A stretch of DNA of 64,000 nucleotides. Source: Bacteroidales bacterium. GTDB lineage: Bacteria > Bacteroidota > Bacteroidia > Bacteroidales > UBA4417. Below, in pieces: positions 34,261 to 43,266 of this stretch. The DNA lies in NCBI GenBank assembly GCA_016707705.1, contig JADJHD010000011.1, positions 1-64,000 on the forward strand, written 5' to 3'. The position numbers and the translations under genes were made by a program. The notes under the pieces are model-generated. The model was not told where the DNA came from. It ran no database searches and was given only the letters and a program-made list of their open reading frames with translations. Position 1 is the first letter of the stretch. Each line of letters opens with the position of its first letter.

Positions 34261-35394
34261 ATGAAACAACTGCTACTTTTCCTCTCCGCATCACTGCTAT
34301 CGCTTGTTGTTGCTGCTCAACCAGGCCTCAGAATTCTTGATCAATATGATAATGATGTTACCGGCAAAACCATCACCGTGTATCACAGCAGTCCCCTGGC
34401 TGAAGTGCTTGAAGCCCATCTGAAAGTTGAGAATACCGGAGATACTGATCTGGATGTGTTCCTCAGAAGGGTCAACAACAACGTAGTTTCCACATCTACA
34501 AATTCCTTCTGTTTCGGAGTAAACTGTTATCCCCCAAATGTTGATACATCGCAGGATGTTACCCGCATTCAGGTTGGAAATATCAATTCTTCATTTTTGG
34601 GAGATTATTATCCAAATGGAGGCAGGGGCATTTCATCGGTTACCTATGAGTTTTATGACAACACAACCTTTGCTACCAAGGTATCGGCAAGTGTTACGAT
34701 TCTTTACGCTGTTGCTGATGTGATCGACCTTTTTGATGAAGAAGGACATACAGTGAACAACTCTGTCATAAATGTTCATACCACTGATACCAGTTCAGCT
34801 GCCTACCTTGATGCAAAGGTAAAGGTGAAGAATAATACCAGCCAGGAACTGTTCATGTTTGCAAGACGCATTACAAATGTTGCTGTACCCGGCACTATGA
34901 ATACTTTCTGCTACGGTGTGTGCTATCCTCCATTTGTTGATACATCCTTTGTAGTGGTTAGCATCCCCGGTGGTGCTGTGGATTCAAACTTTGTTGCCGA
35001 TTATACTCCTTCCGGACAAGGTGGAACTACCTCGCTCACCTATGAGTTTTATGACCTCTATTCGCTTGGTTCACCGGTTACAGCAACTGTTACCATTGAG
35101 TTCTCACTCTCCGGCGTTGGAATTCCCGAAAATTCCACCCTCGTTTTTGATGGACCGGCTCCCAACCCTGCTCAGGATTATACAACCTTCACCTACGACC
35201 TTCCTGTCTCAGCCAGATCTGCGTCCTTGGTTATTCGTAACCTGCTGGGTGCAGTGGTAGATCATGTCATCCTCGACAGGGAATCAGGCAAGGCAATTGT
35301 CAATACTGCATCACTGCCTTCAGGAATTTATCTTTACTCATTGCTGATTGACAACAAGGTTAGCTTTACCAATAAGCTGATTGTCAGACATTGA
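34261..35394 (+). CDS. T9SS-sorted protein with two copies of an unrecognised domain
   Basis: The 377-residue protein has a signal peptide (MKQLLLFLSASLLSL, cleavage near AAQ) and a C-terminal type A sorting domain (FDGPAPNPAQDYT to FTNKLIVRH), marking it for type IX secretion. Between them are two copies of a roughly 130-residue domain (about 22-150 and 155-285). Each contains a central FCxGxx(x)CYPPxxDTS block with a cysteine pair and ends in TSLTYEFYD. The same domain occurs once in the next gene. I do not recognise it; it looks like a beta-sandwich. A terminator hairpin follows at 35419. Function unknown; surface adhesion is possible. Confidence 0.75.
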   Translation: MKQLLLFLSASLLSLVVAAQPGLRILDQYDNDVTGKTITVYHSSPLAEVLEAHLKVENTGDTDLDVFLRRVNNNVVSTSTNSFCFGVNCYPPNVDTSQDVTRIQVGNINSSFLGDYYPNGGRGISSVTYEFYDNTTFATKVSASVTILYAVADVIDLFDEEGHTVNNSVINVHTTDTSSAAYLDAKVKVKNNTSQELFMFARRITNVAVPGTMNTFCYGVCYPPFVDTSFVVVSIPGGAVDSNFVADYTPSGQGGTTSLTYEFYDLYSLGSPVTATVTIEFSLSGVGIPENSTLVFDGPAPNPAQDYTTFTYDLPVSARSASLVIRNLLGAVVDHVILDRESGKAIVNTASLPSGIYLYSLLIDNKVSFTNKLIVRH

Positions 35395-35418
35395 TTTTTT
35401 TCCTTTACTAAGAAATAC

Positions 35419-35442
35419 GGCTGCTCCATGCAGCCTTTTTTT
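35419..35442 (+). terminator. Terminator after the two-domain T9SS protein
   Basis: A 6-bp stem GGCTGC/GCAGCC with a 5-base loop is followed by seven T residues. It overlaps the apparent upstream extension of the next gene, which argues that the next gene starts later. Confidence 0.75.
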
Positions 35443-35466
35443 ATGAACCGGCAATTCCTGTTGACT

Positions 35467-36240
35467 ATGATTAAACCTTATTCAAAATATCTTTTCCTGC
35501 TGCTGTTGATTGTATTCTTCATTGCAGGCCATTCCCATGCCCAGCAGCTGATCCTTATGGATGTGAATGACGGAAACAAGGTGGTGAACGATGGAAGCAT
35601 CACAGTAAGCACCAATGATCTGAGTACTCTGGAATTATCAGCACATTTGAAAATCATGAACAATACCGATAAGCCTATTGCAATGTTCATGAAGAAGATC
35701 ATCAACGCAATGGTGGACAGCACTTCCAACTATTTCTGCCTGAATCCCAAATGCTGGCCAGATGCTGATTCAACCGATATTGCTGATTCCATTCAGCCCG
35801 GTATGTGCGACAGTAGTTTCGTCACCCACTATGATCATTTTTTCAGGTATGAAAAACCAATTCCAACAGGCTACACCTCCATCACCTATTTGTTTTACGA
35901 TTATACCACCTTCACGCAGCCTCTCGAAGCCAGGGTCACCATCAACTACTTTGTCAGCGGAGTAGGAGTCGATGAAGCAAAGAAATTGGAAGTAATGGCT
36001 TATCCTTCTCCTGCAAAGGATTACATTATTCTTGATGTATCCGGCAGCAAGAATCTTGAAAATGCCTCAATCAGCATGTTTAACCTGAACGGACAACTGG
36101 TGAAGGAATTTGGCAGGGGAATATTGAAAGACAATCTTAGTCTTGATGTGCAAGATCTTTTGCCCGGTAGCTATCTTGCAAGGATAAATAGGGAAGGGGA
36201 GCCCTCATTGAAATTTAAGTTTCTCATTATTAACAGATAA
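35467..36240 (+). CDS. T9SS-sorted protein with one copy of the same unrecognised domain
   Basis: I place the start at 35467 (MIKPYSKYLFLLLL), because the longer frame from 35428 begins inside the preceding terminator and an ATG at 35443 sits directly on its T tract. The 257-residue product has a signal peptide ending near SHAQ, one copy of the domain seen twice in the upstream protein (with FCLNPKCWPDAD as its cysteine-pair block and GYTSITYLFYD), and a type A sorting domain (VMAYPSPAKDYI onward). It is thus another T9SS-exported protein, probably paralogous to its neighbour. Function unknown. Confidence 0.75.
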   Translation: MIKPYSKYLFLLLLIVFFIAGHSHAQQLILMDVNDGNKVVNDGSITVSTNDLSTLELSAHLKIMNNTDKPIAMFMKKIINAMVDSTSNYFCLNPKCWPDADSTDIADSIQPGMCDSSFVTHYDHFFRYEKPIPTGYTSITYLFYDYTTFTQPLEARVTINYFVSGVGVDEAKKLEVMAYPSPAKDYIILDVSGSKNLENASISMFNLNGQLVKEFGRGILKDNLSLDVQDLLPGSYLARINREGEPSLKFKFLIINR

Positions 36241-36251
36241 AGGAAAAAAGA

Positions 36252-36280
36252 AAAGCCGGGTAAATCCCGGCTTTGCTTTT
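36252..36280. terminator. Bidirectional terminator between the T9SS gene and metK
   Basis: A 9-bp perfect stem AAAGCCGGG/CCCGGCTTT with a TAAAT loop is followed by GCTTTTTG. It lies in the gap between the convergent genes. Confidence 0.85.
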
Positions 36281-36293
36281 TGTATTCAATTGG

Positions 36294-37631
36294 TTAGAGG
36301 CCAAATTCCTTGCGGATAGCATCAATATGGTCTGTTTTTTCCCATCCGAAGAATTGTACTTCCTTAAAGTACTTTTCTACACCATTCACCTTTTCGGTGC
36401 GGGTTGAACCTTGCTTGTAATAAACTTCAACTTCAGCCTTGAAATGATCACGACCGAAATGTCCGTATGAAGCAGTACGCTCAAATATGGGGTTCTTAAG
36501 TCCGAAGCGCTGTACAATTGCATAGGGGCGCATATCGAAAACCTTGCTGACTTTCTTGGCAATCAGGCCATCAGCCAGTTTCTTTCCGTCTTCACCCTTT
36601 ACTTTTGCAGTGCCGTAAGTGTTCACATAAAGTCCAACAGGTTCTGCAACACCAATTGCATAGGCAACCTGCACCAGTACTTCATTGGCAACACCGGCTG
36701 CAACCAGGTTCTTGGCAATATGCCTTGCAGCATAGGCAGCTGAACGGTCAACCTTTGAAGAGTCTTTTCCTGAGAATGCACCACCACCGTGTGCTCCCTT
36801 GCCACCGTAAGTATCCACGATGATCTTGCGTCCGGTAAGTCCGGTATCACCATGAGGACCGCCAATCACAAACTTGCCGGTTGGGTTTACATGAAGAATG
36901 TAATCTCCCTTGAATAATTTTTTGATGCGTGCAGGCAAGGTTCTCTTTACCCTGGGAATCAGAATCTGTTCAACATCTTCCTTGATTTTATCCTGCATTG
37001 CCTTCTCAGCAGCTTTCAGTTCCTTCTCCGAATTATTTTTCGGAAGAACGAATTCATCATGCTGAGTTGAAACAACGATCGTATCTATCCTGAGAGGACG
37101 GCTTCGGTCATCATATTCAACTGTCACCTGTGATTTGGCATCAGGGCGGAGGTATTTCATTTTCTTGCCTTCCTTGCGGATAGCAGCAAGCTCCTGTAAG
37201 AGGATATGTGACAGTTCGATAGGAAGAGGCATGAAATTGTCCATTTCAGCATTGGCATAGCCAAACATCATTCCCTGGTCACCGGCACCCTGATCTTCAG
37301 GCTTGGTATGAGCAACACCCTGATAGATGTCGTCCGACTGTTCATGAATGGTTGAAATTACACCGCAGGAATTATTATCGAAGCGGTATTCAGCCTTGGT
37401 ATAACCGATTTTTTCAATGGTATTCCTGACAACTTTCTGTATATCAACATAGCCGCTGGTGCGCACTTCACCGCTGCATACGGCTAAACCTGTAGTTACT
37501 AAGGTTTCACACGCAACTTTGGAGTCCGGGTCAAAACGTAAAAACTCATCAAGCAAAGCATCAGATATCTGGTCAGCAACTTTATCCGGATGCCCTTCCG
37601 AAACACTTTCGGATGTAAATAAATAGCCCAT
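36294..37631 (-). CDS. metK: S-adenosylmethionine synthetase
   Basis: This 445-residue enzyme makes S-adenosylmethionine from methionine and ATP. The N-terminus has the signature SESVSEGHPDKVADQ (residues 7-21), followed by DQGMMFGYANAE, the ATP-binding GGPHGDTGLTGRKIIVDTYGG, and GGAFSGKDSSKVDRSAAYAAR. The protein is longer than E. coli MetK (384 residues) because of an insertion around residues 185-225 (NNSEKELKAAEKAMQ), as in related Bacteroidota. A TACCTTTG element lies about 125 bases upstream. I looked for a SAM riboswitch in the leader and found no convincing one. Confidence 0.95.
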   Translation of the reverse strand: MGYLFTSESVSEGHPDKVADQISDALLDEFLRFDPDSKVACETLVTTGLAVCSGEVRTSGYVDIQKVVRNTIEKIGYTKAEYRFDNNSCGVISTIHEQSDDIYQGVAHTKPEDQGAGDQGMMFGYANAEMDNFMPLPIELSHILLQELAAIRKEGKKMKYLRPDAKSQVTVEYDDRSRPLRIDTIVVSTQHDEFVLPKNNSEKELKAAEKAMQDKIKEDVEQILIPRVKRTLPARIKKLFKGDYILHVNPTGKFVIGGPHGDTGLTGRKIIVDTYGGKGAHGGGAFSGKDSSKVDRSAAYAARHIAKNLVAAGVANEVLVQVAYAIGVAEPVGLYVNTYGTAKVKGEDGKKLADGLIAKKVSKVFDMRPYAIVQRFGLKNPIFERTASYGHFGRDHFKAEVEVYYKQGSTRTEKVNGVEKYFKEVQFFGWEKTDHIDAIRKEFGL

Positions 37632-37756
37632 CTCTTTGATTTTAAGAGGTTAACAATGATATAAACTTGTGGAAATGTATTCTTTCGAGAAGAAATCTTG
37701 GTTTAGCATTTTTTTTTGTGGTTGCAATCAAACAAATCTTTCCACTTTGGAAGTGG

Positions 37757-37764
37757 CAAAGGTA
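37757..37764 (-). promoter_or_regulatory. -7 element for metK
   Basis: The minus strand reads TACCTTTG, matching TAnnTTTG, leaving a leader of about 120 bases before the metK ATG at 37631. Confidence 0.5.
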
Positions 37765-38089
37765 AAAACATTTATACCCGAAAATCGAAATTGTAATCAT
37801 AAAAAGCTCGAAATAATTTAAAAAAATGGCTTTTAAGGCAAAAATCACAAAGAAATTGAAAGATTTGCTTTCGAAATTGAAATGCGACAGTTGCATTTTT
37901 CAGAAGTGAACTGGTTACTTTTAGATCAGGCCTTTTAAATATTCCTCATTCGTGCGATCCTTGCAAATGGAAATTACCCTATATCCGAACCTCGTTTGTT
38001 GTTCGTCTTCCGCAATACATCAGCATGACGATAACTTCAGCTGAAAGCTATGGCTGGAAAATTAAAGAAAGTTAATGATATAGTCAGGA

Positions 38090-39001
38090 TTATCTGGAGG
38101 CTGTTAGTTGTTGGAATACCTCTTCCAATCGCTGTTCTTCCCTTTGCAGGGCCAGAATCGTCAGGTTGTTCTGCACAGCCATTTTATTGATCATTGGTCT
38201 GATATCCTCGCCCTCAATTGCATGAAGCTTCCATGTACGATCGTTGATTTTCTGAACAGAGCGTACCCCCGGAATATTTTTCAGGTGCTTTTCCTGGACT
38301 ATACTGCCGAACTCAACGGTGATGATATCCTTATTCTTATGGGATGATAGTTCAGAGGTGAGGTTATCAGCAACCAGCTTGCCTTTATGAATGATAATGA
38401 CACGGTTGCAGATGGCTTCAACTTCCTGCATGATATGGGTTGAAAGCATAACAGTCTTCTGCCGTCCAATCTCCCTGATCAGGTTGCGGATTTCAACCAG
38501 CTGATTTGGGTCAAGTCCTGAGGTAGGCTCATCAAGAATCAGTACTTCAGGATCGTGAATCATTGCCTGTGCAAGTCCAACACGCTGACGGTATCCTTTG
38601 GAGAGAGCACCGATTTTCTTTGATTGTTCATCACCAAGTCCGGTCAGGTCAATGATTTCATTAACCTTCATCCGGGTATTCCTGCCCAGTTTGTGAATAC
38701 CTGCAACAAACTCCAGATACTCCCTAATATACATATCCAGGTAAAGCGGATTGTTTTCTGGAAGGTATCCTACTCTTTTCTTTACTTCTTCAGGCGAAAC
38801 AGCTACGTCGAAATCCTCAACAAATGCCTCGCCCGAGGTAGGAGGGAGGTAACAGGTGATAATCTTCATCAAGGTAGATTTCCCAGCTCCATTGGGACCA
38901 AGTAGTCCGACAACCTCACCCTTTTCAATATTGATGTTGATCTTATCCAGCACCAGTTGGGGGCCATAGTATTTAGTGATGCCTAAAGTCTTGATTGACA
39001 T
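38090..39001 (-). CDS. gldA: ABC transporter ATP-binding protein GldA
   Basis: The 303-residue ATPase has Walker A GPNGAGKST (35-43), the signature region LSKGYRQRVGLAQAM, Walker B VLILDEPTSG and the H-loop STHIM. The block VGYLPENNPLYLDMYIREYL is characteristic of GldA, the ATPase paired with GldF/GldG in gliding motility and secretion in Bacteroidota. The cognate membrane genes are not adjacent here. The gene may serve another ABC-2-type exporter, as GldA-like proteins do in non-gliding species. It stands alone between metK and a membrane-protein operon, on the same strand. Confidence 0.8.
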   Translation of the reverse strand: MSIKTLGITKYYGPQLVLDKININIEKGEVVGLLGPNGAGKSTLMKIITCYLPPTSGEAFVEDFDVAVSPEEVKKRVGYLPENNPLYLDMYIREYLEFVAGIHKLGRNTRMKVNEIIDLTGLGDEQSKKIGALSKGYRQRVGLAQAMIHDPEVLILDEPTSGLDPNQLVEIRNLIREIGRQKTVMLSTHIMQEVEAICNRVIIIHKGKLVADNLTSELSSHKNKDIITVEFGSIVQEKHLKNIPGVRSVQKINDRTWKLHAIEGEDIRPMINKMAVQNNLTILALQREEQRLEEVFQQLTASR

Positions 39002-39144
39002 ATTCCAATTGAAGTTTCAATATGCAAAGGTAGGAATAAGCATAATAAAAGGGTGAACTCAATTTAACTGCATTTTCGACTGCCTCAAATCCTGCATTTA
39101 TTTGCTTAATCTGAAGAACAAATTCATTGGTATTTAAGACTTCA

Positions 39145-39858
39145 TCATCGCTCTCCCGGTTTCAGCCGGCGGATATATAAGCCTATGGCAGTAAGATGCA
39201 GAGCCAATCCCAGTGAAAATACATACCAGTCAAAATGGTTGGGAATAAAGGTGGAGGCATAGCTGATCAGTGATTCCATCTTGCTGCCGTCAAAAAGCTC
39301 ATTCAGACTGAACTTTTGCAGCATAAAATCAAGATAGCCTATTATATAGGTATAGATCACAATGAAAGAACCCAGAATAAGCAGCAGCCATTCCCGGAAA
39401 TTCAGGTTTCTGGTGTGCGTCTTGTTTGCCCGGATTATAACCACTGACAATACGATCATTGTGAGTGAATTGATAACCGGAGCCAGAACCGGTCCCACCC
39501 AGGTTACGGGAATAAGGAACAGTATATCCCAGCTGAGCAGTGACTCCGGCCAGTTGACCAAAAGTTTCAGGAAAATGTAGTAGGAGATATCCCAGACTGC
39601 GAAGCTAAAAAGAAACCATGCAAAGCGACTGCCAGAGTTTCTTCCGGCAATAATCCCTATTGTAACCAGCATAACCATGGTTGCAAGTTCCCGAAGCAGT
39701 TCAGTGGATACTATATGGGGACTCATGGCTTTTACCGGAAAACTGAAGCCTTCAGGATAGTAAAGTTCTCTCAGATAGATCACCACAATTGTTTCAAGCA
39801 GGCCCATTGCTATTGCGAACAAACCGACTGTGATTAAACTGCTGCTAAGCTTTTTCAT
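39145..39858 (-). CDS. Hypothetical integral membrane protein
   Basis: The 237-residue protein has about six or seven hydrophobic segments (for example SLITVGLFAIAMGLLETIVVIYL and LLLILGSFIVIYTYIIGYL) with short loops and a basic C-terminus (RRLKPGER). It has no motif I can assign. It is the last gene of a four-gene minus-strand cluster with a DUF4153-like membrane protein, a winged-helix regulator and another membrane protein. Function unknown. Confidence 0.6.
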   Translation of the reverse strand: MKKLSSSLITVGLFAIAMGLLETIVVIYLRELYYPEGFSFPVKAMSPHIVSTELLRELATMVMLVTIGIIAGRNSGSRFAWFLFSFAVWDISYYIFLKLLVNWPESLLSWDILFLIPVTWVGPVLAPVINSLTMIVLSVVIIRANKTHTRNLNFREWLLLILGSFIVIYTYIIGYLDFMLQKFSLNELFDGSKMESLISYASTFIPNHFDWYVFSLGLALHLTAIGLYIRRLKPGER

Positions 39859-39912
39859 GGACTTGAATAGGATTCATAAAGTTACGTCAGGAATTAGGAA
39901 AACAATTGAGTT

Positions 39913-41448
39913 TTACTTTTTATCAGGCTTTCCTGTTTTCTCAAGTGCCTTATTCACTTCCAGCTTTTTCCTGAGGAACAATTCAGTTCTCCATTCAAAA
40001 ATATTCTTGGATAAGATTGACCTTCGATCCTGGGTTACCAAAAAACCGATACTTCTTTCTTCGAGAACAACACTGATGGAATCAGAATAGTTGGAATTGC
40101 GCTTCTCCAATAAAGGTTGAACTTCCATCAATTGCTTAAGATTTCTTCCTCTCATATCCATCAGATATTGAACATTAACTTCTGGAGCAGATGGCCTCAA
40201 ATTATACCGGATAATCAGGAAATCCCAGTTGATCAGACCTAACAGTATTAGAAAGAAATAAAGGCTCCAGCTATTGGTTCTAAGCAGGTACCATGCAGAG
40301 CGTTTTTCTCTGATTTTCAGATAGAGTAAAACTAGTCCGGTCACGACTACAGCAAGGAAAAAATAAATGCCGATTCGTTTATAGGTTAAGCCATACTGAC
40401 TGATATAAAACCAATTGCGCATGGCAACGTTAATACCCAGGAGGATATTCTGAACTATCCATGCCATTGCACCCATGATCAGCCATTTGTTTTTTGAATA
40501 GAAGTTGAGATTCCCCCTGAAAAGCACCATCATAACTACAATGGACAATACGATGCTCATAATTAGAAGGTTGGTGCCATCATGTAGATTCCGCGACATG
40601 GCAGCTGCACTCGATAAGCTGTATTCTTTCCTTAACCAGAGAATCTCAGTGATATTTACAATCAGCAGAAGAAAATTCAAAGAAGCAAGAAGCAGAAATC
40701 CTATCCTGTATTCATCCTTCAATGCAGTCATTCTGATTTTGTCTTCAAAGCTGAAACGCTTCCTTTTTGCTCTTCTGCCAATCAGGTCAGGGTGAAGTGA
40801 CTCCTTATGCAGTAGCCGATGGAATTTCCCCCTGTACAGAATTCCTGTAATCACTGCAGCAGCGAAGCAAAGAAAAACGAGATGTCCGATGGAAAGGAAT
40901 TGCTCAATCCATATCATGAATCTATCGAAAAGCTTATCCAGGTTAAGGAATAAATCATTGAAGATTGGGTTTGCATATCGAAAGATTGTGGTGAAGACAA
41001 ACAGCAATCCTAACGGGATGAGTGCAATTCTCACGGCCTTCCAGATCGTCGGCAACTGTTTTCTTATTTTCATAAGGTCAGAGAGTTCAACTATCAAAGC
41101 AAATGGAGCTTTGAAGAAATTGGCCGCTGAAATCAATACTGAATTCAGTATTTGCTTTAAGGCAGGTTGAGTGCTGAATCCTATGAAAACAACCAATGAT
41201 CCGAAGTACACAAGTATACTCAGATCGCTGTTATAGAGTGCAACAGCAGTTCCAGCTACCAGCAGTCCGAACATTGAGAATAGTTGTTGTTTAGTGGAGT
41301 TCAGGTCCCGACCCGATATTTTCAAGAGACCCAGAATGATCAGGACAAACAACAGGGCATTTATTCCTGGTTCCTGATTATAGAAAAGGAAGTCAAACAG
41401 GAAAATGCCGGTAATCAGTGATACTAATCGGAAAAGTTGTGTTTTCAT
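39913..41448 (-). CDS. DUF4153/DUF4173-like multi-pass membrane protein
   Basis: The start at 41448 (MKTQLFRLVSLITG) precedes the first hydrophobic helix directly; the longer frame to 41481 is unlikely. The 511-residue protein has about ten to twelve predicted transmembrane segments, followed by a hydrophilic C-terminal region of roughly 110 residues outside the membrane bundle (PSAPEVNVQYLMDMRGRNL onward) and a lysine-rich end. This matches the DUF4153/DUF4173 membrane family. The neighbouring winged-helix regulator gene is characteristic of such clusters in Bacteroidota. Role unknown. Confidence 0.65.
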   Translation of the reverse strand: MKTQLFRLVSLITGIFLFDFLFYNQEPGINALLFVLIILGLLKISGRDLNSTKQQLFSMFGLLVAGTAVALYNSDLSILVYFGSLVVFIGFSTQPALKQILNSVLISAANFFKAPFALIVELSDLMKIRKQLPTIWKAVRIALIPLGLLFVFTTIFRYANPIFNDLFLNLDKLFDRFMIWIEQFLSIGHLVFLCFAAAVITGILYRGKFHRLLHKESLHPDLIGRRAKRKRFSFEDKIRMTALKDEYRIGFLLLASLNFLLLIVNITEILWLRKEYSLSSAAAMSRNLHDGTNLLIMSIVLSIVVMMVLFRGNLNFYSKNKWLIMGAMAWIVQNILLGINVAMRNWFYISQYGLTYKRIGIYFFLAVVVTGLVLLYLKIREKRSAWYLLRTNSWSLYFFLILLGLINWDFLIIRYNLRPSAPEVNVQYLMDMRGRNLKQLMEVQPLLEKRNSNYSDSISVVLEERSIGFLVTQDRRSILSKNIFEWRTELFLRKKLEVNKALEKTGKPDKK

Positions 41449-41510
41449 ACAGTTTAGTTTAGAAAGAACTTTGAAAAACAAAGTAAAAAAAGAAAAAAAA
41501 GAGGAGGCTC

Positions 41511-41813
41511 TTAAAGGTTGTCGGTCCTGATAAGTTGCTCCAGTCCATCGATGTGTTTTTTGAATGCTTCCTTACCCTCAGGAGTTGCCTTGTAGGTTGT
41601 ATTAGGTTTTTTCCCAATGAATTGTTTGCTCACCTCAATAAAATTCGCCTGCTCCAGGGCGCTGATATGGCTGGCAAGGTTGCCGTCAGTCAGTTCCAGT
41701 GTTTCCTTAAGATAATTGAAGTCAGTCCGTTCGTTGGTCATAAGTATTGCCATAATACCTAACCTGATCCGGCTGTCGAATGCTTTATTCAGGAGTAAGA
41801 TAGGATTAGGCAT
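41511..41813 (-). CDS. Winged-helix transcriptional regulator
   Basis: A 100-residue single-domain winged-helix protein. The recognition region reads FNYLKETLELTDGNLASHISALEQANFIEVSKQF, followed by the wing KPNTTYKATPEGKEAF. It resembles the short MarR/ArsR-like regulators that precede DUF4153-type membrane genes in Bacteroidota. It probably represses its own operon in response to an unknown signal. It lies 62 bases upstream of the DUF4153-like gene and 37 bases downstream of another membrane protein gene. Confidence 0.8.
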   Translation of the reverse strand: MPNPILLLNKAFDSRIRLGIMAILMTNERTDFNYLKETLELTDGNLASHISALEQANFIEVSKQFIGKKPNTTYKATPEGKEAFKKHIDGLEQLIRTDNL

Positions 41814-41850
41814 AATGAGGTATTAATGTGTTGGGGAGTTTGTTCTTCGC

Positions 41851-42480
41851 TTAGCTTTTCCTTGCTTCATATTTGAGGTAGGCTATGCTACCAATAATGA
41901 TATTCATCAGTCCAAATCCGGCAGCCCACAATAACAAACTGTATTTCCAAAAGAAAAAGGCTGCGAGTCCGATAATCAGTTCGGAAATACCCAGCCAGAA
42001 TAATTCATTCATGCTGTATTTGCTCGCGTTCACCAGGGCAATTCCATAGAAAATAATGCTCAGGGCAATTGCAGAAGGGAACAGAATTGGTCCTTGTCCG
42101 AATGCAAAGGAGAGCAGGATGATCCCACCTGGAATCATTGGGATAAGCCAGTAGAGCAAAACCCTTTTAAAGACGGGAGTCCAGAGTTTTTCACCATTTT
42201 TTCTGGCATTCCTTTTAGTAAAGTAGAAGGCAGCAATCAGGGAAAAGGTGAGGATAATCAGTCCATCAAACAGTAAGAAAGGCACAGTTTGATAGTTTAT
42301 AAAAAGGAAAGGGTCAAGAAGGGAAAATCCGAAATACAGGTAGAAAACTGCCGTACCAATAAGGGCGAAAATTCCCGCACTTATTCCAGCCAGGCCACTT
42401 AGTGAATGGAACCTGCTGCTGGTATCCATGAGGTCACGTATCTCAGTAAGTGTCTTTTTGTAATCTACCTGTGACTCCAT
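41851..42480 (-). CDS. Hypothetical membrane protein of the winged-helix cluster
   Basis: The 209-residue protein starts with a cytoplasmic segment (TLTEIRDLMDTSSRFHSLSG) and then has about six hydrophobic helices, ending with a short basic tail (KYEARKS). It is the first gene of the cluster and reads from a TAACTTTG promoter element. Its position before the regulator suggests that the two act together, for instance as sensor and repressor, but I see no motif to support more. Function unknown. Confidence 0.65.
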   Translation of the reverse strand: MESQVDYKKTLTEIRDLMDTSSRFHSLSGLAGISAGIFALIGTAVFYLYFGFSLLDPFLFINYQTVPFLLFDGLIILTFSLIAAFYFTKRNARKNGEKLWTPVFKRVLLYWLIPMIPGGIILLSFAFGQGPILFPSAIALSIIFYGIALVNASKYSMNELFWLGISELIIGLAAFFFWKYSLLLWAAGFGLMNIIIGSIAYLKYEARKS

Positions 42481-42508
42481 ACAATTGTTTTTAAAGTACT
42501 TTGAGATG

Positions 42509-42516
42509 CAAAGTTA
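42509..42516 (-). promoter_or_regulatory. -7 element for the membrane-protein/regulator operon
   Basis: The minus strand reads TAACTTTG, matching TAnnTTTG, about 28 bases before the ATG at 42480. The rplM promoters lie on the other strand of the same gap. Confidence 0.5.
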
Positions 42517-42665
42517 ATATAATTTTTATTGGATTGACATCTGCATAACTTTTTTTAACAAATGGGGAAGGATTTGTGGTTTTGTCTTGAGTTATTGTAA
42601 ACCAATATTTTAGAGAAAGGAGAATAAAATGAACATTCGAATTAAAAAGCGGTTTCAAAATGGAG

Positions 42666-42673
42666 TACCTTTG
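42666..42673 (+). promoter_or_regulatory. First -7 element upstream of rplM
   Basis: TACCTTTG, flanked by an inverted pair GGAGT/ACTCC, lies about 130 bases before rplM. With the second element at 42744 it suggests two promoters for the ribosomal protein operon. Confidence 0.45.
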
Positions 42674-42720
42674 CACTCCGGTTTCGAAAATAGTAATCAA
42701 CAAAATATTGTTAGCAATTT

Positions 42721-42751
42721 TTGGTTACTTAAAAAATTCGTTTTACCTTTG
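42721..42751 (+). promoter_or_regulatory. Main promoter of rplM-rpsI
   Basis: TTG at 42721-42723 and TACCTTTG at 42744-42751 are 20 bases apart, a textbook Bacteroidota -33/-7 pair. The leader would be about 50 bases. The gap of about 325 bases before rplM contains these elements and nothing else I can identify. Confidence 0.7.
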
Positions 42752-42805
42752 CACCCCTTTTAGGACAAAAAGGGATTTTTTGATTAACAGCCTATTACAA
42801 TTCAC

Positions 42806-43261
42806 ATGAATACATTAAGTTACAGGACGCAAACACCCAAGGCCGACCAGATCACCAAGGAATGGCTGTTGGTAGACGCCGAAAACGAAGTAGTTGGACG
42901 CCTTGCAACAAAAGTTGCTTCCCTTCTGCGCGGTAAGTACAAAACCAATTTTTCTCCTCACGTTGACTGTGGTGATAACATAATTATCATCAATGCAGAG
43001 AAGATTCGCTTTACAGGAGCAAAGTTGAATGACAAGGAATATATTCATTATTCAGGATACCCAGGAGGCCAGAAAAAGGCTACTCCCAGGGAAGTTCTGA
43101 AAAAACGTCCTGAATATATTCTTGAAGAAGCCATCAGGGGCATGCTTCCCAAGAATCGTCTTGGCGCTGAACTGTTCAGGAATCTTCGCGTATTCACCGG
43201 CAGTGAGCACGATCACGAAGCACAGAAACCCAGAAAGATCAACATTCACGAAATCAAATAA
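42806..43261 (+). CDS. rplM: 50S ribosomal protein L13
   Basis: This 151-residue protein is L13, an early-assembly protein of the large subunit. Signatures include WLLVDAENEVVGRLATKVASLLRGK (first 45 residues) and the loop GMLPKNRLGAELFRNLRVF near residues 112-131. Length is normal. It is followed five bases later by rpsI, the usual pairing, and read from promoters at 42666 and 42721. Confidence 0.95.
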   Translation: MNTLSYRTQTPKADQITKEWLLVDAENEVVGRLATKVASLLRGKYKTNFSPHVDCGDNIIIINAEKIRFTGAKLNDKEYIHYSGYPGGQKKATPREVLKKRPEYILEEAIRGMLPKNRLGAELFRNLRVFTGSEHDHEAQKPRKINIHEIK

Positions 43262-43266
43262 ATACA

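Noticed and set aside
37632..37900. SAM riboswitch upstream of metK
   Set aside because: The leader is A+T-rich and I could not find the conserved helices of known SAM riboswitch classes; only a -7 promoter element is supported.
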